A DNA stretch of 64,000 bases from a bacterium. Its GTDB lineage: Bacteria > Babelota > Babeliae > Babelales > Vermiphilaceae. The stretch's first letter is position 1. The number at the start of each line of letters is the position of its first letter. The notes below the pieces were generated by a model. That model searched no databases. It was not told the DNA's origin and saw nothing but the letters and a program-made list of their open reading frames with translations. The DNA lies in the NCBI GenBank assembly GCA_021833825.1, contig JAKBEL010000011.1, positions 102,610 through 166,609 of the forward strand, in the 5' to 3' direction. Below, piece after piece: positions 44,524-54,104 of the stretch. Position numbers and translations under genes: made by a program.

Positions 44524-44692
44524 AGTTCTTCCTAACATTAAGCACATATTAATATGTTAAACTGGTTGTATCCTAAACAACCACCAAATCTTTTTATTGA
44601 GAAAGATTTAAAACAAGAAGAACTGTCTTGACAATGATAACTATTTATATTTGTTATCTATAAATAAGATAGCACTATAAATAGATTTAAAA

Positions 44693-44965
44693 CTAACATA
44701 CACTATCAACGATAACAATAAGCTCCTGCTCTTTTTTACGAACATCATCACATAGATATTCCATATGAACTAATTGACTCGCTAATCTAAGAGCAGCTAA
44801 AATAGCCACCTTTTTTTGATCAATATTCTTATTTTTATTAGCAATTTCATGCATTAATGCATCTACTCGTTGCGAAGCAGAACGTACCCACTCATCAGGC
44901 TCATCCGACTGAATAACATACTGATCATTAAATACGCGTATAGTATAATTTTTAGCTTCATTCAT
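44693..44965 (-). CDS. zapA: ZapA-like cell division protein
   Basis: A 90-residue protein with the ZapA layout. The N-terminal head has the YTIRVFNDQYVIQSDEPDEWV segment (read as separate parts YTIRVF and EPDEW), then V--A--RVD-LM-EI and a C-terminal helix with ILAALRLASQLV. ZapA cross-links FtsZ filaments at the division site. It is fused by a 4-base overlap to the coiled-coil gene upstream and sits between rplT and rny, a place where zapA is often found. Confidence 0.75.
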   Translation of the reverse strand: MNEAKNYTIRVFNDQYVIQSDEPDEWVRSASQRVDALMHEIANKNKNIDQKKVAILAALRLASQLVHMEYLCDDVRKKEQELIVIVDSVC

Positions 44966-45243
44966 GATGGTTGATTTTCACCTTCAACAATAGCATCAAT
45001 GTTTCTTATTAAATCATCAACAACAGTTTTAGTAAGCTCTTTCTCTTTTTGCAATTGCTCCTGTAATCGATTGCTCTCTTTTAACATAGAGCTCTCAAGC
45101 ATGTCAATCTGCTTTTTCAACTCTTTTTTATCTTTTTCAAAACCAGAAATATCTTCTTTGAGTTGAGCATTTTCTTGCTTTAACTTTTGTACTAAATCAA
45201 CAAGTACAACAACTTTTTTCTCTAACGATTGAAGCAAGCTCAT
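44962..45243 (-). CDS. Small coiled-coil protein, ZapB-like candidate
   Basis: A 93-residue protein that is one continuous coiled coil (VQKLKQENAQLKED and onward). Its stop codon overlaps the start of zapA (ATGA). ZapB in gamma-proteobacteria is a small coiled coil that binds ZapA, so the coupling suggests a division partner. Sequence similarity to ZapB is limited to the heptad pattern, which any coiled coil shares. Confidence 0.5.
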   Translation of the reverse strand: MSLLQSLEKKVVVLVDLVQKLKQENAQLKEDISGFEKDKKELKKQIDMLESSMLKESNRLQEQLQKEKELTKTVVDDLIRNIDAIVEGENQPS

Positions 45244-45323
45244 AACAATACTCTCCCTTTATATAGATCTTGATAACTCTGGCCTTATTTTAATAAGAGC
45301 CAATGATCTTTGTCAAGAAAGAA

Positions 45324-45671
45324 CTATCCCTTGACGATTTTTACCAGTTGTCCAAATGTTTCTGGATCAAGAACTGCCAATTGGCTTAACATCTTACGAT
45401 TTAAGGCTATATTAGCATTCTTAAGGCCTGCAATTAAAGAACTATAGGATATACCGTGCCCTTTTGCAGCTGCACTGATACGAGCAATAAAGAGTGCTCT
45501 CATATCACGTTTTTTAAGCTTTCTGCCTTTAAATGCAAATGCCATTGCGCGAAGCAATGTCTCTTTAGCACGCTGAAAGATATTACTTCTTTGTCCCCAA
45601 TAACCTTTAGTCAGTTTCAGTACACGTTTATGTCTTTTTTTTACAACGGTCCCACGTTTAACTCTTGTCAT
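45324..45671 (-). CDS. rplT: 50S ribosomal protein bL20
   Basis: A 115-residue L20 of normal length. It begins MTRVKRGTVVKKRHKRVLKL, with the GYWGQRSNIFQRAKETLLRA region and an end in FGQLVKIVKG. It binds 23S rRNA early in assembly and in many bacteria represses its own operon at the rpmI leader. It is the last of infC-rpmI-rplT, 24 bases after rpmI. Confidence 0.97.
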   Translation of the reverse strand: MTRVKRGTVVKKRHKRVLKLTKGYWGQRSNIFQRAKETLLRAMAFAFKGRKLKKRDMRALFIARISAAAKGHGISYSSLIAGLKNANIALNRKMLSQLAVLDPETFGQLVKIVKG

Positions 45672-45695
45672 GATATTTCCATAACCTCAAAATTA

Positions 45696-45890
45696 TTAAT
45701 TTGGTAATAATACTAAAATTCTTGATGCGTCAACAGCACTTACATAAGTACCTTTACGCAAATCGCGCTTACGTTTTGCACTCTTTTTAGTCAGCAAGTG
45801 CCGTTTGTATGCTTTTGCTCTTTTTATTTTTTTGCCGCCCAAACGTTTAAAACGTTTCTTTGCTGCAGAAGATGTCTTCATTTTTGGCAT
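45696..45890 (-). CDS. rpmI: 50S ribosomal protein bL35
   Basis: A 64-residue L35: [19 protein letters not shown], then [22 protein letters not shown] and a C-terminus [12 protein letters not shown]. Standard length and position between infC and rplT. Confidence 0.97.
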   Translation of the reverse strand: MPKMKTSSAAKKRFKRLGGKKIKRAKAYKRHLLTKKSAKRKRDLRKGTYVSAVDASRILVLLPN

Positions 45891-45922
45891 TAAAAATCCC
45901 TACACATTCAATTAATTATTAA

Positions 45923-46495
45923 TTATTTTAAATAATAAATACGAAACCAACATTGCCCCATATTTACTTCTCTTTCTTGAACAACATTTAAAAGACCTTG
46001 ATCTTCAAAAAAGCTGTTCACCTTATCAAAAAGTTCAGCACCACGCTGAGCCTTTTGAACATTTTCACGCCCTTTAAAAAATAAGGATATTTTTACACGC
46101 TTGCCAGTCTTTAAAAACTGAATCGCCTGTTTTATCTTGGTCTGAAAATCATTTTCACCAATCTTAGGGCTTATTTTAATCTCTTTTACTTTAATAACTT
46201 TTTGATGCTTTTTAGCATCAACCTGCTTCTTTTTTCTCTCATAAAGTACCTTGCCAAAGTCCATAATTTTAGCAATAGCGATACCCTCAGGACCATTCTC
46301 AGTCAATATAACTAAGTCTAGGTTTGCCTCATGAGCTATACGCAATGCTTCACTTCGAGACAATACCCCAATATTCTCTCCCTGATGAGTAATTACCTGT
46401 AACTGTGATGCTTTTATCTGCTCATTAATTAAGGGTAAAGAACTTTTTTTATCTTTCAAGTCTTTGTTATCTTTCATCATATCTACAAACGTCAT
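45923..46495 (-). CDS. infC: Translation initiation factor IF-3
   Basis: A 190-residue IF-3. The N-domain contains [14 protein letters not shown] and [17 protein letters not shown]. The linker has [12 protein letters not shown], and the C-domain has [20 protein letters not shown] and [12 protein letters not shown]. It prevents subunit joining and checks the start codon. It starts with ATG rather than the AUU used for autoregulation in E. coli. The start overlaps the recA stop by 4 bases, an unusual coupling of recA to translation genes. Confidence 0.95.
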   Translation of the reverse strand: MTFVDMMKDNKDLKDKKSSLPLINEQIKASQLQVITHQGENIGVLSRSEALRIAHEANLDLVILTENGPEGIAIAKIMDFGKVLYERKKKQVDAKKHQKVIKVKEIKISPKIGENDFQTKIKQAIQFLKTGKRVKISLFFKGRENVQKAQRGAELFDKVNSFFEDQGLLNVVQEREVNMGQCWFRIYYLK

Positions 46496-47538
46496 ATCTC
46501 TTTCGTCTTTGTACTCATTGCTTGTCTTACATCATTGTATACGGCATCAAAAGATTCTCTGTTTTTAAGATAAACAAGAACCTGTTCTCTTCCTTGACCA
46601 ATCTTCTCCCCCTTATAAGAAAACCATGCGCCAGACTTTTCTATAATATTATAGAACAATGCGGCATCAAGGAGGTCAAACTCTTTACTTATACCTTCAC
46701 CAAACAATAGATCAATTTCTACCATTTTAAATGGTGGAGCAACTTTATTTTTAACAATTTTTATTGCAACTCGATTGCCTATATGGGTCTCATTTTTCTT
46801 GAGGCTTGCTATTTTACGAATATCAAGTCGCAAAGAGGCATAGAATTTAAGAGCTTTCCCGCCCGTAGTCGTCTCTTTTGGCGCAAATGGCATTGCCCCT
46901 ATATTTTGTCTAATCTGATTAATAAATATAAGAACAGTCTTTGATTTGTGCACAACAGGAGTCAACTTACGCAAAGCTTGCGACATTAAACGAGCTTGAA
47001 GCCCCATGTGAGAATCACCCATATCACCCTCAAGCTCAGCTTTAGGAACAAGAGCTGCCACAGAGTCTATAACAATAATATCGACCGCTCCTGAACGGAC
47101 AAGCATCTCTACAATATCTAAAGCCTGTTCACCATAATCTGGTTGAGAAATAATAAGATTATCAATATCAACACCTATGTTGGCGGCATATGCCGGATCA
47201 AGCGCATGCTCAGCGTCTATAAAAGCACAAATTCCACCACGCCCTTGAGCTTGAGCAATTGCATGCAACGCAAGTGTTGACTTACCAGAAGACTCTGGGC
47301 CATAAATTTCAACAATTCTGCCCAAAGGAAACCCACCAACACCAATAGCCTGATCTATCAGTATAGAACCTGTAGAAATACCCTCAACTCTTATATGAGG
47401 TGTCTGCCCCAAAAGCATTACTGCTCCATTGCCATACTGCTTATCTATCTGAGAAAAAGTTGCCTCTAAAGCTTTTTTCTTAAAATCTGCTGTATTTTCT
47501 ACGGTATTACCTGTAATCCTGGTTGTTTTTGGTTTCAT
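46492..47538 (-). CDS. recA: RecA recombinase
   Basis: A 348-residue RecA. Walker [10 protein letters not shown] is at 80-88, Walker [14 protein letters not shown]2 region [10 protein letters not shown], and a C-terminal domain with [18 protein letters not shown]. It forms filaments on single-stranded DNA for repair and recombination. The start overlaps the ppiD-like stop by 4 bases, and infC overlaps its end, so it lies inside a tight operon. No LexA box was seen in front. Confidence 0.97.
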   Translation of the reverse strand: MKPKTTRITGNTVENTADFKKKALEATFSQIDKQYGNGAVMLLGQTPHIRVEGISTGSILIDQAIGVGGFPLGRIVEIYGPESSGKSTLALHAIAQAQGRGGICAFIDAEHALDPAYAANIGVDIDNLIISQPDYGEQALDIVEMLVRSGAVDIIVIDSVAALVPKAELEGDMGDSHMGLQARLMSQALRKLTPVVHKSKTVLIFINQIRQNIGAMPFAPKETTTGGKALKFYASLRLDIRKIASLKKNETHIGNRVAIKIVKNKVAPPFKMVEIDLLFGEGISKEFDLLDAALFYNIIEKSGAWFSYKGEKIGQGREQVLVYLKNRESFDAVYNDVRQAMSTKTKEI

Positions 47539-49508
47539 AAAGCCTGTGTTTCTATTTGATTTAACAATGATTCATTAGTCTCAATTTTAGCATTTCTAGA
47601 CAAAGAAGCAACAAAACCTTGCATAGTAAGGGTCATTACCTGATTATTGAGCATGGTTGAAACCTCATCTTTTTTCTTTTGCTGTTCTTGAGGATCAGCC
47701 TCTGCAACATCTGTAACAAAGAAAACATAACCATCTTTTTGCACATCCGTCAGAACAGAACCTTTACTCTCTAACTGAAACATTTTACTCAAAGGTATGT
47801 TTTCAGGCTGTAACTCCCTTGCGATCTCTTCATTATTTTTACTTATTAATCCAGTCTTTTTCAGATTAGCTCCAAGACGAAGCGCCACATCTTCTGGCTT
47901 TTCTGATAGCCTTAAGCTTTTTGCAGCCTCTTTCAAGCGCTCAGCCAGAACAGCCTGAGCCCGTTCATTGATAAAATCATCTTTAACTCTCGCCTTTACT
48001 GCATGAAACTCAGGTTCATGCTTATGTTTAATATCTTTTAAAAAGACGATATAACCTAAATTTTCATCCGTGTAATAATCGGCATCATTAGCATGTTTTA
48101 GCCTAAATAATGACTGCATTATTTTAGTATCATCTTTTGGAGCTACTATTTCAGTAGGCTGGCCCTTTTTTTCTTGAGCAAATCTATATAACAAGTCATG
48201 ATTATAACCTTCAGAATGTAATAACTTCTTTATATCGCGATTAAATTCTCTAGAGAATGTTTGATTAAGTAGTATATTTTTTATCTCATTCTTAACATTT
48301 GCAAGAGGTTTATACTGAGCCGCTTTTTTATTGACTCGTTGAATAATCTCATAACCATCTGCCGATTCAAAAAGATTCGATATTTCACCATCTTTACTTA
48401 ACATAAATGCCTTACGCTCAAGCGATTGATCCTTTTCTCCTTTAGTAAAGAAATCAAGAAGACCACCCTTGGATGCAGACTCTTTATCATCAGAATATTG
48501 GCGAGCGACCGTTTCAAATGATGCTGGATTTTTAACAAGATCATCATACACACTCTTTGCACGGACTAAAACCTGATCTTTAGTCTCATTGCCATTGGGT
48601 TTAAACAAAATACGCCTTATCTGAATTTTCGATGGATGCTCTATATATTTATTGATACGATTTTTTTCATAATATTCTTCAATCGCATTATCACCTATAG
48701 AAATTCCATAGTTTTCAGGATTAAATTTCCATATAACTGCTGAGCGCATTTCTGGTACCCAATAGAGCTTTGATTCTCTATTTTTTTTATCAAAAAAGGA
48801 TTTTAATTGATCGTCATCAAGATTTTTAGAAGACTCTTCCGCCCTTATCTTATCAAGAGAAAAGGTTAAAATCGCATAATTTCTCAATAAAAGCTCATTT
48901 CTTACAGCACTATCGATCATGAATGATGGCGTATATGCACCAAGGCTTGCAAGTTGAACAACCATATGACGGGCTAATGCCTGTTCAATTAAATCTTCAA
49001 ATTGTCTCATATTCATATGATTACGTGTCAAATAGAGATCAAGAGCCCTCTGATCAAGCCCATTTTGATTAAAGAAACCCAAAGGTAATAATTCAAAAAT
49101 ACCCGCACTCTGTGCCAAACGTGGATTATTAACTATTTTCTGAATATACTCTTCTGATATATATATAGGAATCTGTTTTGCAACATCATTGAGCGCAGCA
49201 TTGCGAACGATCTCATCAAAAGCAGCTTTTTTTAGATCTCCCCCTAGCCCCAACATCTTTATAAACATATCGGCATAAGATCCATATTGCTCACGAATAA
49301 GGCGCACATTGCTCTCATATTTATTCAAGATGCGAAGAAATTCTGGATATTCAATTTTTTTATTATTGACAATGGCTACCCAATCTGGCGACTGAACACG
49401 GTTAATCGCATCTGGAAGCATAAAAAATATACAGAAGACAACAACAAAAAACCAGACAATAGATTGAAGAAAGGTTGTTTTCAATTGTTTGCGAATAACA
49501 TTAATCAT
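47535..49508 (-). CDS. ppiD: PpiD/SurA-type peptidyl-prolyl isomerase chaperone
   Basis: A 657-residue protein with one N-terminal membrane helix ([16 protein letters not shown]), a SurA_N-like helical chaperone region (about 40-260) and a parvulin domain (about 290-400: [42 protein letters not shown]). A second degenerate parvulin-like part lies near the C-terminus. PpiD sits in the inner membrane facing the periplasm and helps fold outer-membrane proteins. It is coupled by 4-base overlap to recA. Annotation as SurA is possible, but the anchor favours PpiD. Confidence 0.85.
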   Translation of the reverse strand: MINVIRKQLKTTFLQSIVWFFVVVFCIFFMLPDAINRVQSPDWVAIVNNKKIEYPEFLRILNKYESNVRLIREQYGSYADMFIKMLGLGGDLKKAAFDEIVRNAALNDVAKQIPIYISEEYIQKIVNNPRLAQSAGIFELLPLGFFNQNGLDQRALDLYLTRNHMNMRQFEDLIEQALARHMVVQLASLGAYTPSFMIDSAVRNELLLRNYAILTFSLDKIRAEESSKNLDDDQLKSFFDKKNRESKLYWVPEMRSAVIWKFNPENYGISIGDNAIEEYYEKNRINKYIEHPSKIQIRRILFKPNGNETKDQVLVRAKSVYDDLVKNPASFETVARQYSDDKESASKGGLLDFFTKGEKDQSLERKAFMLSKDGEISNLFESADGYEIIQRVNKKAAQYKPLANVKNEIKNILLNQTFSREFNRDIKKLLHSEGYNHDLLYRFAQEKKGQPTEIVAPKDDTKIMQSLFRLKHANDADYYTDENLGYIVFLKDIKHKHEPEFHAVKARVKDDFINERAQAVLAERLKEAAKSLRLSEKPEDVALRLGANLKKTGLISKNNEEIARELQPENIPLSKMFQLESKGSVLTDVQKDGYVFFVTDVAEADPQEQQKKKDEVSTMLNNQVMTLTMQGFVASLSRNAKIETNESLLNQIETQAL

Positions 49509-49544
49509 AAGACTATATCCTTTTCGGAGCTATTAATTTTTAAC

Positions 49545-50090
49545 TTAACAAGAGACAATACGAATATCATTTAAACGTTCTTCTTTCTCTATTTTACGAG
49601 TAAATGCAATAAGATCATCTTTTTTATCAAAATATTCAGTTACAACTTGATACCAAATAATTTTTTTTCCTTGAGCTGTTTTGCTATGCTTCTCAACAAC
49701 TTTAACCGGAAAATTCTTTTGTTGCAATCGATCTGCAAATTTATCTGCTGCATGCAATGTCCCAAAGCCGATAAGTTGTGCATAATATTGCTTAGAGGCG
49801 TTACCATCAGTATTTAAAGATGAGCTTAACTGATCAGACATATTATTAATTACTTCATCTGACGATATATACGAATTAGAAAAAGAACTTTTGCCCGCCG
49901 AACCATATCCTTCAAGTGCTTTTTTTTGACCTAAAACATATCCTGCAATAAAAATACAGAATACAAAAACCACCGTAGAGGCTGCCAGCCAGCTAACCTG
50001 ACGATTTGTTAAATATAAAATAGAATTATAATTATCATTATAAAAGTCAACATCTAATTCATACCGCGATTTATTCTCAATACGATTCAT
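49545..50090 (-). CDS. SPOR-domain membrane protein
   Basis: A 181-residue protein with a single membrane helix (about 33-53, WLAASTVVFVFCIFIAGYVLG), a Ser/Asn-rich linker and a C-terminal SPOR domain (YYAQLIGFGTLHAADKFADRL to NDIRIVSC). SPOR domains bind peptidoglycan lacking stem peptides at division sites. It has a 4-base overlap with miaA upstream. The linker is short compared with FtsN. FtsN or DedD function is possible but unproven. Confidence 0.8.
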   Translation of the reverse strand: MNRIENKSRYELDVDFYNDNYNSILYLTNRQVSWLAASTVVFVFCIFIAGYVLGQKKALEGYGSAGKSSFSNSYISSDEVINNMSDQLSSSLNTDGNASKQYYAQLIGFGTLHAADKFADRLQQKNFPVKVVEKHSKTAQGKKIIWYQVVTEYFDKKDDLIAFTRKIEKEERLNDIRIVSC

Positions 50091-51052
50091 TCTTTATCCA
50101 ATAAAATGGTATCTAATAGTTGTTTAATATATAAGCTAATATCAGTATAAGTCAAGTCAAGCTCTTTTATTACAGCATAGTTATTGCCACTCCCTTTTCT
50201 CTCCTCATAGCAAATCTGCCGGTTAATCATTCGCCAAAATGTTTCCTGTCGCTTTGCATAGTTTCTTGACCTCTGCTGAATTAGATCAATAGCCTGCTCT
50301 TGAGTTAATCTTCCCTTTAAATAATCTATCAACTCATTATAACCTATAATCCTCTTTTCTTGCACAAACCCTTCCCATGGAGAATCGAGCAATAAAGCAA
50401 CTTCATGTTCCCATCCTTGAGCAATCATCTGATAAACCCTCCTGTTGATACGATCATAAAGATCCTCTCTGTTGCGAGTTACATGTATCAATACAAATTG
50501 AGCTGGAGGATCGTATAATGGTCTATATTCAGAAGGCTTCTTGCCAGTTGCATACCAAATCTCTAATGCTCGCTCAACACGATAAATGTCAGAAGGATGA
50601 ATAGTAAGCGCTCGCTCAGGATCAATAGCATTAAGCTCTTGCCATAGATTATTTTTTGTTTCAAAGACATATTTTTCCCGAAGGCCAAGAGTGGGCCCTT
50701 GAGGAGGAAACAGCAGTGATTTCAGATAAAATCCCGAGCCGCCTACAAAGATTGGAATGTTCCCACGGGAGTAGACCTCTTGTATTAAAGGTAAAACCAT
50801 AGAACGATAGGCATGAACAGTCAATGTCTTTGGTTCATCAATACAGTCAAACATATGTTGCATATATTGCGTATTTCGCCAATCGGGTTTAGCTGTACCA
50901 ATAGTCAATGGTGTATAACATTGAGCACTATCCATATTAATAATTTCGGCTGGAATTGATTCTGCTAACAATGATGCAAAATCAGTTTTACCGCTTGCGG
51001 TTGGACCATAGATAAAAAAGATGGGTTTATCATCTGTATATTTTTTATTCAT
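50087..51052 (-). CDS. miaA: tRNA dimethylallyltransferase
   Basis: About 321 residues from the ATG at 51052 (MNKKYTDDKPIFFIYGPTASGKT). An ATG at 51109 would place a perfect hairpin inside the coding part and adds an untypical N-terminus; neither start has a strong ribosome site. The P-loop GPTASGKT, the NMDSAQCYTPLTIGTAKP motif, VGGSGFYLKSLL, and QRSRNYAKRQETFWR match MiaA. It isopentenylates A37 of tRNAs reading U-starting codons. Confidence 0.94.
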   Translation of the reverse strand: MNKKYTDDKPIFFIYGPTASGKTDFASLLAESIPAEIINMDSAQCYTPLTIGTAKPDWRNTQYMQHMFDCIDEPKTLTVHAYRSMVLPLIQEVYSRGNIPIFVGGSGFYLKSLLFPPQGPTLGLREKYVFETKNNLWQELNAIDPERALTIHPSDIYRVERALEIWYATGKKPSEYRPLYDPPAQFVLIHVTRNREDLYDRINRRVYQMIAQGWEHEVALLLDSPWEGFVQEKRIIGYNELIDYLKGRLTQEQAIDLIQQRSRNYAKRQETFWRMINRQICYEERKGSGNNYAVIKELDLTYTDISLYIKQLLDTILLDKE

Positions 51053-51064
51053 AAACGGGACAAA

Positions 51065-51098
51065 CATGCAAGCAGAGGGAAGGCTCTCTGCTTGCATG
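51065..51098 (-). terminator. Perfect hairpin between carD and miaA
   Basis: CATGCAAGCAGAG (51065-51077) and CTCTGCTTGCATG (51086-51098), 13-base arms with an 8-base loop. It may weaken read-through from carD into the miaA operon. The following T-stretch is short. Confidence 0.5.
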
Positions 51099-51109
51099 TA
51101 TATATTCAT

Positions 51110-51652
51110 TTAAATGGTTGTTATAACATTCTGCTTCTGCTCTATAGGAATCGAATTATGTAAGCTGAAGAATGATCGAAGGTACTCAACAACTTTATCT
51201 TCATTCATCTGTGCAACAATAGCTATCTCTTGTGCAAGTAGACTTTCAGTCTGCTGCAAGAGGGTTTTTTCTCCAAATGAGAGCTCTTTTTGAATCGCAA
51301 TAGATTTTAAATCTCTATATACATTGCCAATTTCCTCTAAACTTCCTGTTCGCAATCGACATTGATATTCTTTATTACGCTTATTCCAATTACTTGACGT
51401 GAGCTCATGAACATCTTTTTTATGAGGCTGAGAAAGCATATGAAAAAGATCATTAACTTTCTGCACCGAAGATAACCTTCGCACCCCAACGGCTATTAAA
51501 TTATCAACAGGAATTAAAATAGTCATATCTTTACTTATAAAAGTAAGTTCATAAAAAAGAACTTTATGTCCTGCAACATTTTTTTCAATAATTTGACTAA
51601 CTAAAGCAACGCCATGGCCTGGGTATACAATTTTTTCATCGACAAAAAACAT
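51110..51652 (-). CDS. carD: CarD/CdnL-family RNA polymerase-binding regulator
   Basis: About 180 residues from the ATG at 51652 (MFFVDEKIVYPGHGVALV); AGAGAGGG lies in front. Longer in-frame starts give a hydrophobic, AT-rich extension not seen in the family. The N-terminal RID domain has the YPGHGVA and YELTF--KDMTILIPV motifs. The C-terminal helical domain has NWNKRNKEY and LSFGEKTLLQQ. CarD binds the RNA polymerase beta subunit and stabilises open complexes at rRNA and other promoters. It directly precedes miaA. Confidence 0.9.
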   Translation of the reverse strand: MFFVDEKIVYPGHGVALVSQIIEKNVAGHKVLFYELTFISKDMTILIPVDNLIAVGVRRLSSVQKVNDLFHMLSQPHKKDVHELTSSNWNKRNKEYQCRLRTGSLEEIGNVYRDLKSIAIQKELSFGEKTLLQQTESLLAQEIAIVAQMNEDKVVEYLRSFFSLHNSIPIEQKQNVITTI

Positions 51653-51731
51653 TCGCGCCCTCTCTTTAAAAGAAAGGCGTAAAAACTCAAATGTACTTTG
51701 CGCATTACAAATTATAGTATAACAAAAAAAA

Positions 51732-52904
51732 TCATATTTTAAAGAAGTCTCGAAACAGATGGGGGGTATGAAAATAATAATATTTAATAAGTTTAAAACA
51801 TACACTTGAGAGTACCGCTGCAGGAATCCACCAATAAATTTTAACCCATTGCACTAAACTTAGCCCACTATGCTGATAATGATTATGTATATGCAAAATA
51901 TTATTCATAATACCATCTATAGCATCAAGAAGCTCTTCAATAGGCATATCACTCATATGATTTTCTATACTTATATACCCCTCCTGTTCATTAAGAGCTT
52001 CATCATCAAGCAAATTATATGTTTTTATCTGCTTATAAAGTATAGTATAGATCGAGCAGAGAAAATAGCGCATAGGCTTTTCATCATCGATATACCTATA
52101 TTGCAGAAGATCGCTCCAAAGCTGCTTTATGCTTTTATTCTTATATGGCTCAAGAGGCAAGCCTCTACCTTGCATCTTAAAAGTGGATATCTCGTCTGGA
52201 ATTAATGTATCTATAAAGTTCATAATTCTTTTAAGGCGCTTTAAACAATAAAAGCGAAAGGCAATATCATCGGTGCTTATAAGAAAGCGTAAATCTTTAA
52301 GGTCTGAAAAATGATCTCCTTGAGCAACTGATTTATGAAGAGCAGATAAACAATTATTTAAATATGTTGTCATAAAATCAATGTCTTCCAATAATTTATT
52401 GAGATTGTAAGCATCAATGCGAGAATTTATAGAAAAATGATTACATACCTCTACTCTATGACAACGCCTTAAATAATTAATAGTATTGCGCATAATCAGA
52501 AATATCTCTTTACTAAAATCTTCTATAAAAAGATCATCGTTTAATAGATTGTATCCCTTAAATGTGTCCCAAACGTTAAATAATGGTTTAATGCAATCAG
52601 TCTCATGAATACATGCAATAGAATATCGAATCGCCTTATGCTTAAACTGCTCACATTCATATTGTGGTAAAATATCTTCCGAATTTATCTGATGCCCTAA
52701 AAGCATAATTTTTCTTTGATCTGATATTACGTACAATTTTTTAAGAAGCTCAATCGTATTGTCGAGTCGCGCAATGAAATAATATCGTCTGTATATTAAA
52801 AAAGTCTCTTTATCTATAGTACTTACATGGTCAAAAGCATCTGCATAAATAGGATTACCAAATAACAATAGCAGGTATACTACATGTAAATATATATTAT
52901 GCAT
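51732..52904 (-). CDS. Secreted/membrane-anchored protein (paralogue pair, second)
   Basis: About 390 residues from the ATG at 52904, giving the signal peptide MHNIYLHVVYLLLLFGNPIYA. An earlier in-frame start would hide it. The chain is helical, with the motif RYYFIARLDNTIELLKKLY near the N-terminus and MPIEELLDAIDGIMNNIL near the end, and a C-terminal hydrophobic helix (WWIPAAVLSSVCFKLI) that looks like a membrane anchor. The neighbour at 52924 has the same motifs in the same order. No known family. Confidence 0.65.
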   Translation of the reverse strand: MHNIYLHVVYLLLLFGNPIYADAFDHVSTIDKETFLIYRRYYFIARLDNTIELLKKLYVISDQRKIMLLGHQINSEDILPQYECEQFKHKAIRYSIACIHETDCIKPLFNVWDTFKGYNLLNDDLFIEDFSKEIFLIMRNTINYLRRCHRVEVCNHFSINSRIDAYNLNKLLEDIDFMTTYLNNCLSALHKSVAQGDHFSDLKDLRFLISTDDIAFRFYCLKRLKRIMNFIDTLIPDEISTFKMQGRGLPLEPYKNKSIKQLWSDLLQYRYIDDEKPMRYFLCSIYTILYKQIKTYNLLDDEALNEQEGYISIENHMSDMPIEELLDAIDGIMNNILHIHNHYQHSGLSLVQWVKIYWWIPAAVLSSVCFKLIKYYYFHTPHLFRDFFKI

Positions 52905-52923
52905 TATTCTCTGTTCTCTTACT

Positions 52924-53943
52924 TTAATAATATATAAACCTGCCTCTTTGCCCTTCAGTATCTTGCCTAAGTTGTATGGCAATCAGCTCTTCAGTTATTA
53001 TATCTAACATATCTAACATTTCATCGAGGGGCAATGTATTAATGCTCTCATATAGAGCAAGAACATAGTTCATCAGAGAGATAATCTGCCTATCAACTTT
53101 TTTGAAACTATATTCCAATAAAAAAATTTTATAAAATAATAGAAAACCTCTAATCAATTCATTTATGAATTGATCATCAGATAGATAACGATACTGCAAG
53201 CACTCCCTCCAGCCTTCAAGGAGAGGCTCAAAACTATAATTATCAGATATCAATTTTAGAATCTCTCTGATGCGAGCATGCTGAAAATGCTCTATGTCCT
53301 GATTTATAAACTGTCTTGATATAGCAAAACTTCGAACAAAAAGCTCGTCACAGCAACAATTATTAAAAAAATATACGACTTTATGTAGACGTTTAATAAT
53401 AAAATAACGCTTTGCAACATAATCTGTTACCATCTGGCCCTCTATCAACCTCTCGCGTCTATCATAATCAAAAGAACTATTATAACCATTGTATCCATCC
53501 AAGCAGTAGTCCAAATATGATAAAAGATATTCAATAGATACCGATTTATATGATATATAGTAAGATTTTTGCATCATATAAATGATGCATATAAGAGAGA
53601 TATATTCTTGGACAAAAACCGAATCATAAAGATGCTGATAACTCTCAAAAGCATCCCAAAGGTTACTAATAGGATTTATTAGTCCTGTTTTTTTCATCTC
53701 AATAACAGCGCCCTGTATTAATCCATTCTGAAAGATTAATGGATCCAATTGATCAAAATGCATGTCCCAAATAGGACTCTCTTGCAAAATTTCAATAGCA
53801 AGGCGTAATCTTTTGATAAAATAAAAACGTTGATAAATAAGCTCTGTTCGTTTATTTACATAAAGATAGGCCGGCAACTCTTGTGCGCATAGCCCAAAAA
53901 AATCGAACATTATATAAACGATGAACAAAATATTTATTATCAT
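52924..53943 (-). CDS. Secreted helical protein (paralogue pair, first)
   Basis: A 339-residue protein with a signal peptide (MIINILFIVYIMFDFFGLCA). Motifs RFYFIKRLRLAIEIL, a middle AKRYFIIKRLHKVVYFF, and LPLDEMLDMLDIITEELIAI match the neighbour downstream. It lacks the C-terminal anchor of that neighbour. The F-I-RL unit occurs twice in each protein, so each is itself an internal duplication. It ends 19 bases before the next start: an operon of two. Function unknown. Confidence 0.65.
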   Translation of the reverse strand: MIINILFIVYIMFDFFGLCAQELPAYLYVNKRTELIYQRFYFIKRLRLAIEILQESPIWDMHFDQLDPLIFQNGLIQGAVIEMKKTGLINPISNLWDAFESYQHLYDSVFVQEYISLICIIYMMQKSYYISYKSVSIEYLLSYLDYCLDGYNGYNSSFDYDRRERLIEGQMVTDYVAKRYFIIKRLHKVVYFFNNCCCDELFVRSFAISRQFINQDIEHFQHARIREILKLISDNYSFEPLLEGWRECLQYRYLSDDQFINELIRGFLLFYKIFLLEYSFKKVDRQIISLMNYVLALYESINTLPLDEMLDMLDIITEELIAIQLRQDTEGQRGRFIYY

Positions 53944-54104
53944 ATTCAGACCAATTTACCTTATATTATAAACAAGCATACTTCAGTATTGCATAGATTG
54001 ACTAGTCATTGCTTAATATTATCAAAGTTGCCCCTGCCCATAGGGTTCTTTATCTATTTTCACAAAAATGATAGACTCAATGATAAGGAACAAAGGGCAT
54101 ATAC

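Noticed and set aside
46495..46560. Autoregulated AUU start of infC
   Set aside because: A normal ATG with the recA overlap gives a full-length IF-3; no AUU candidate is better.
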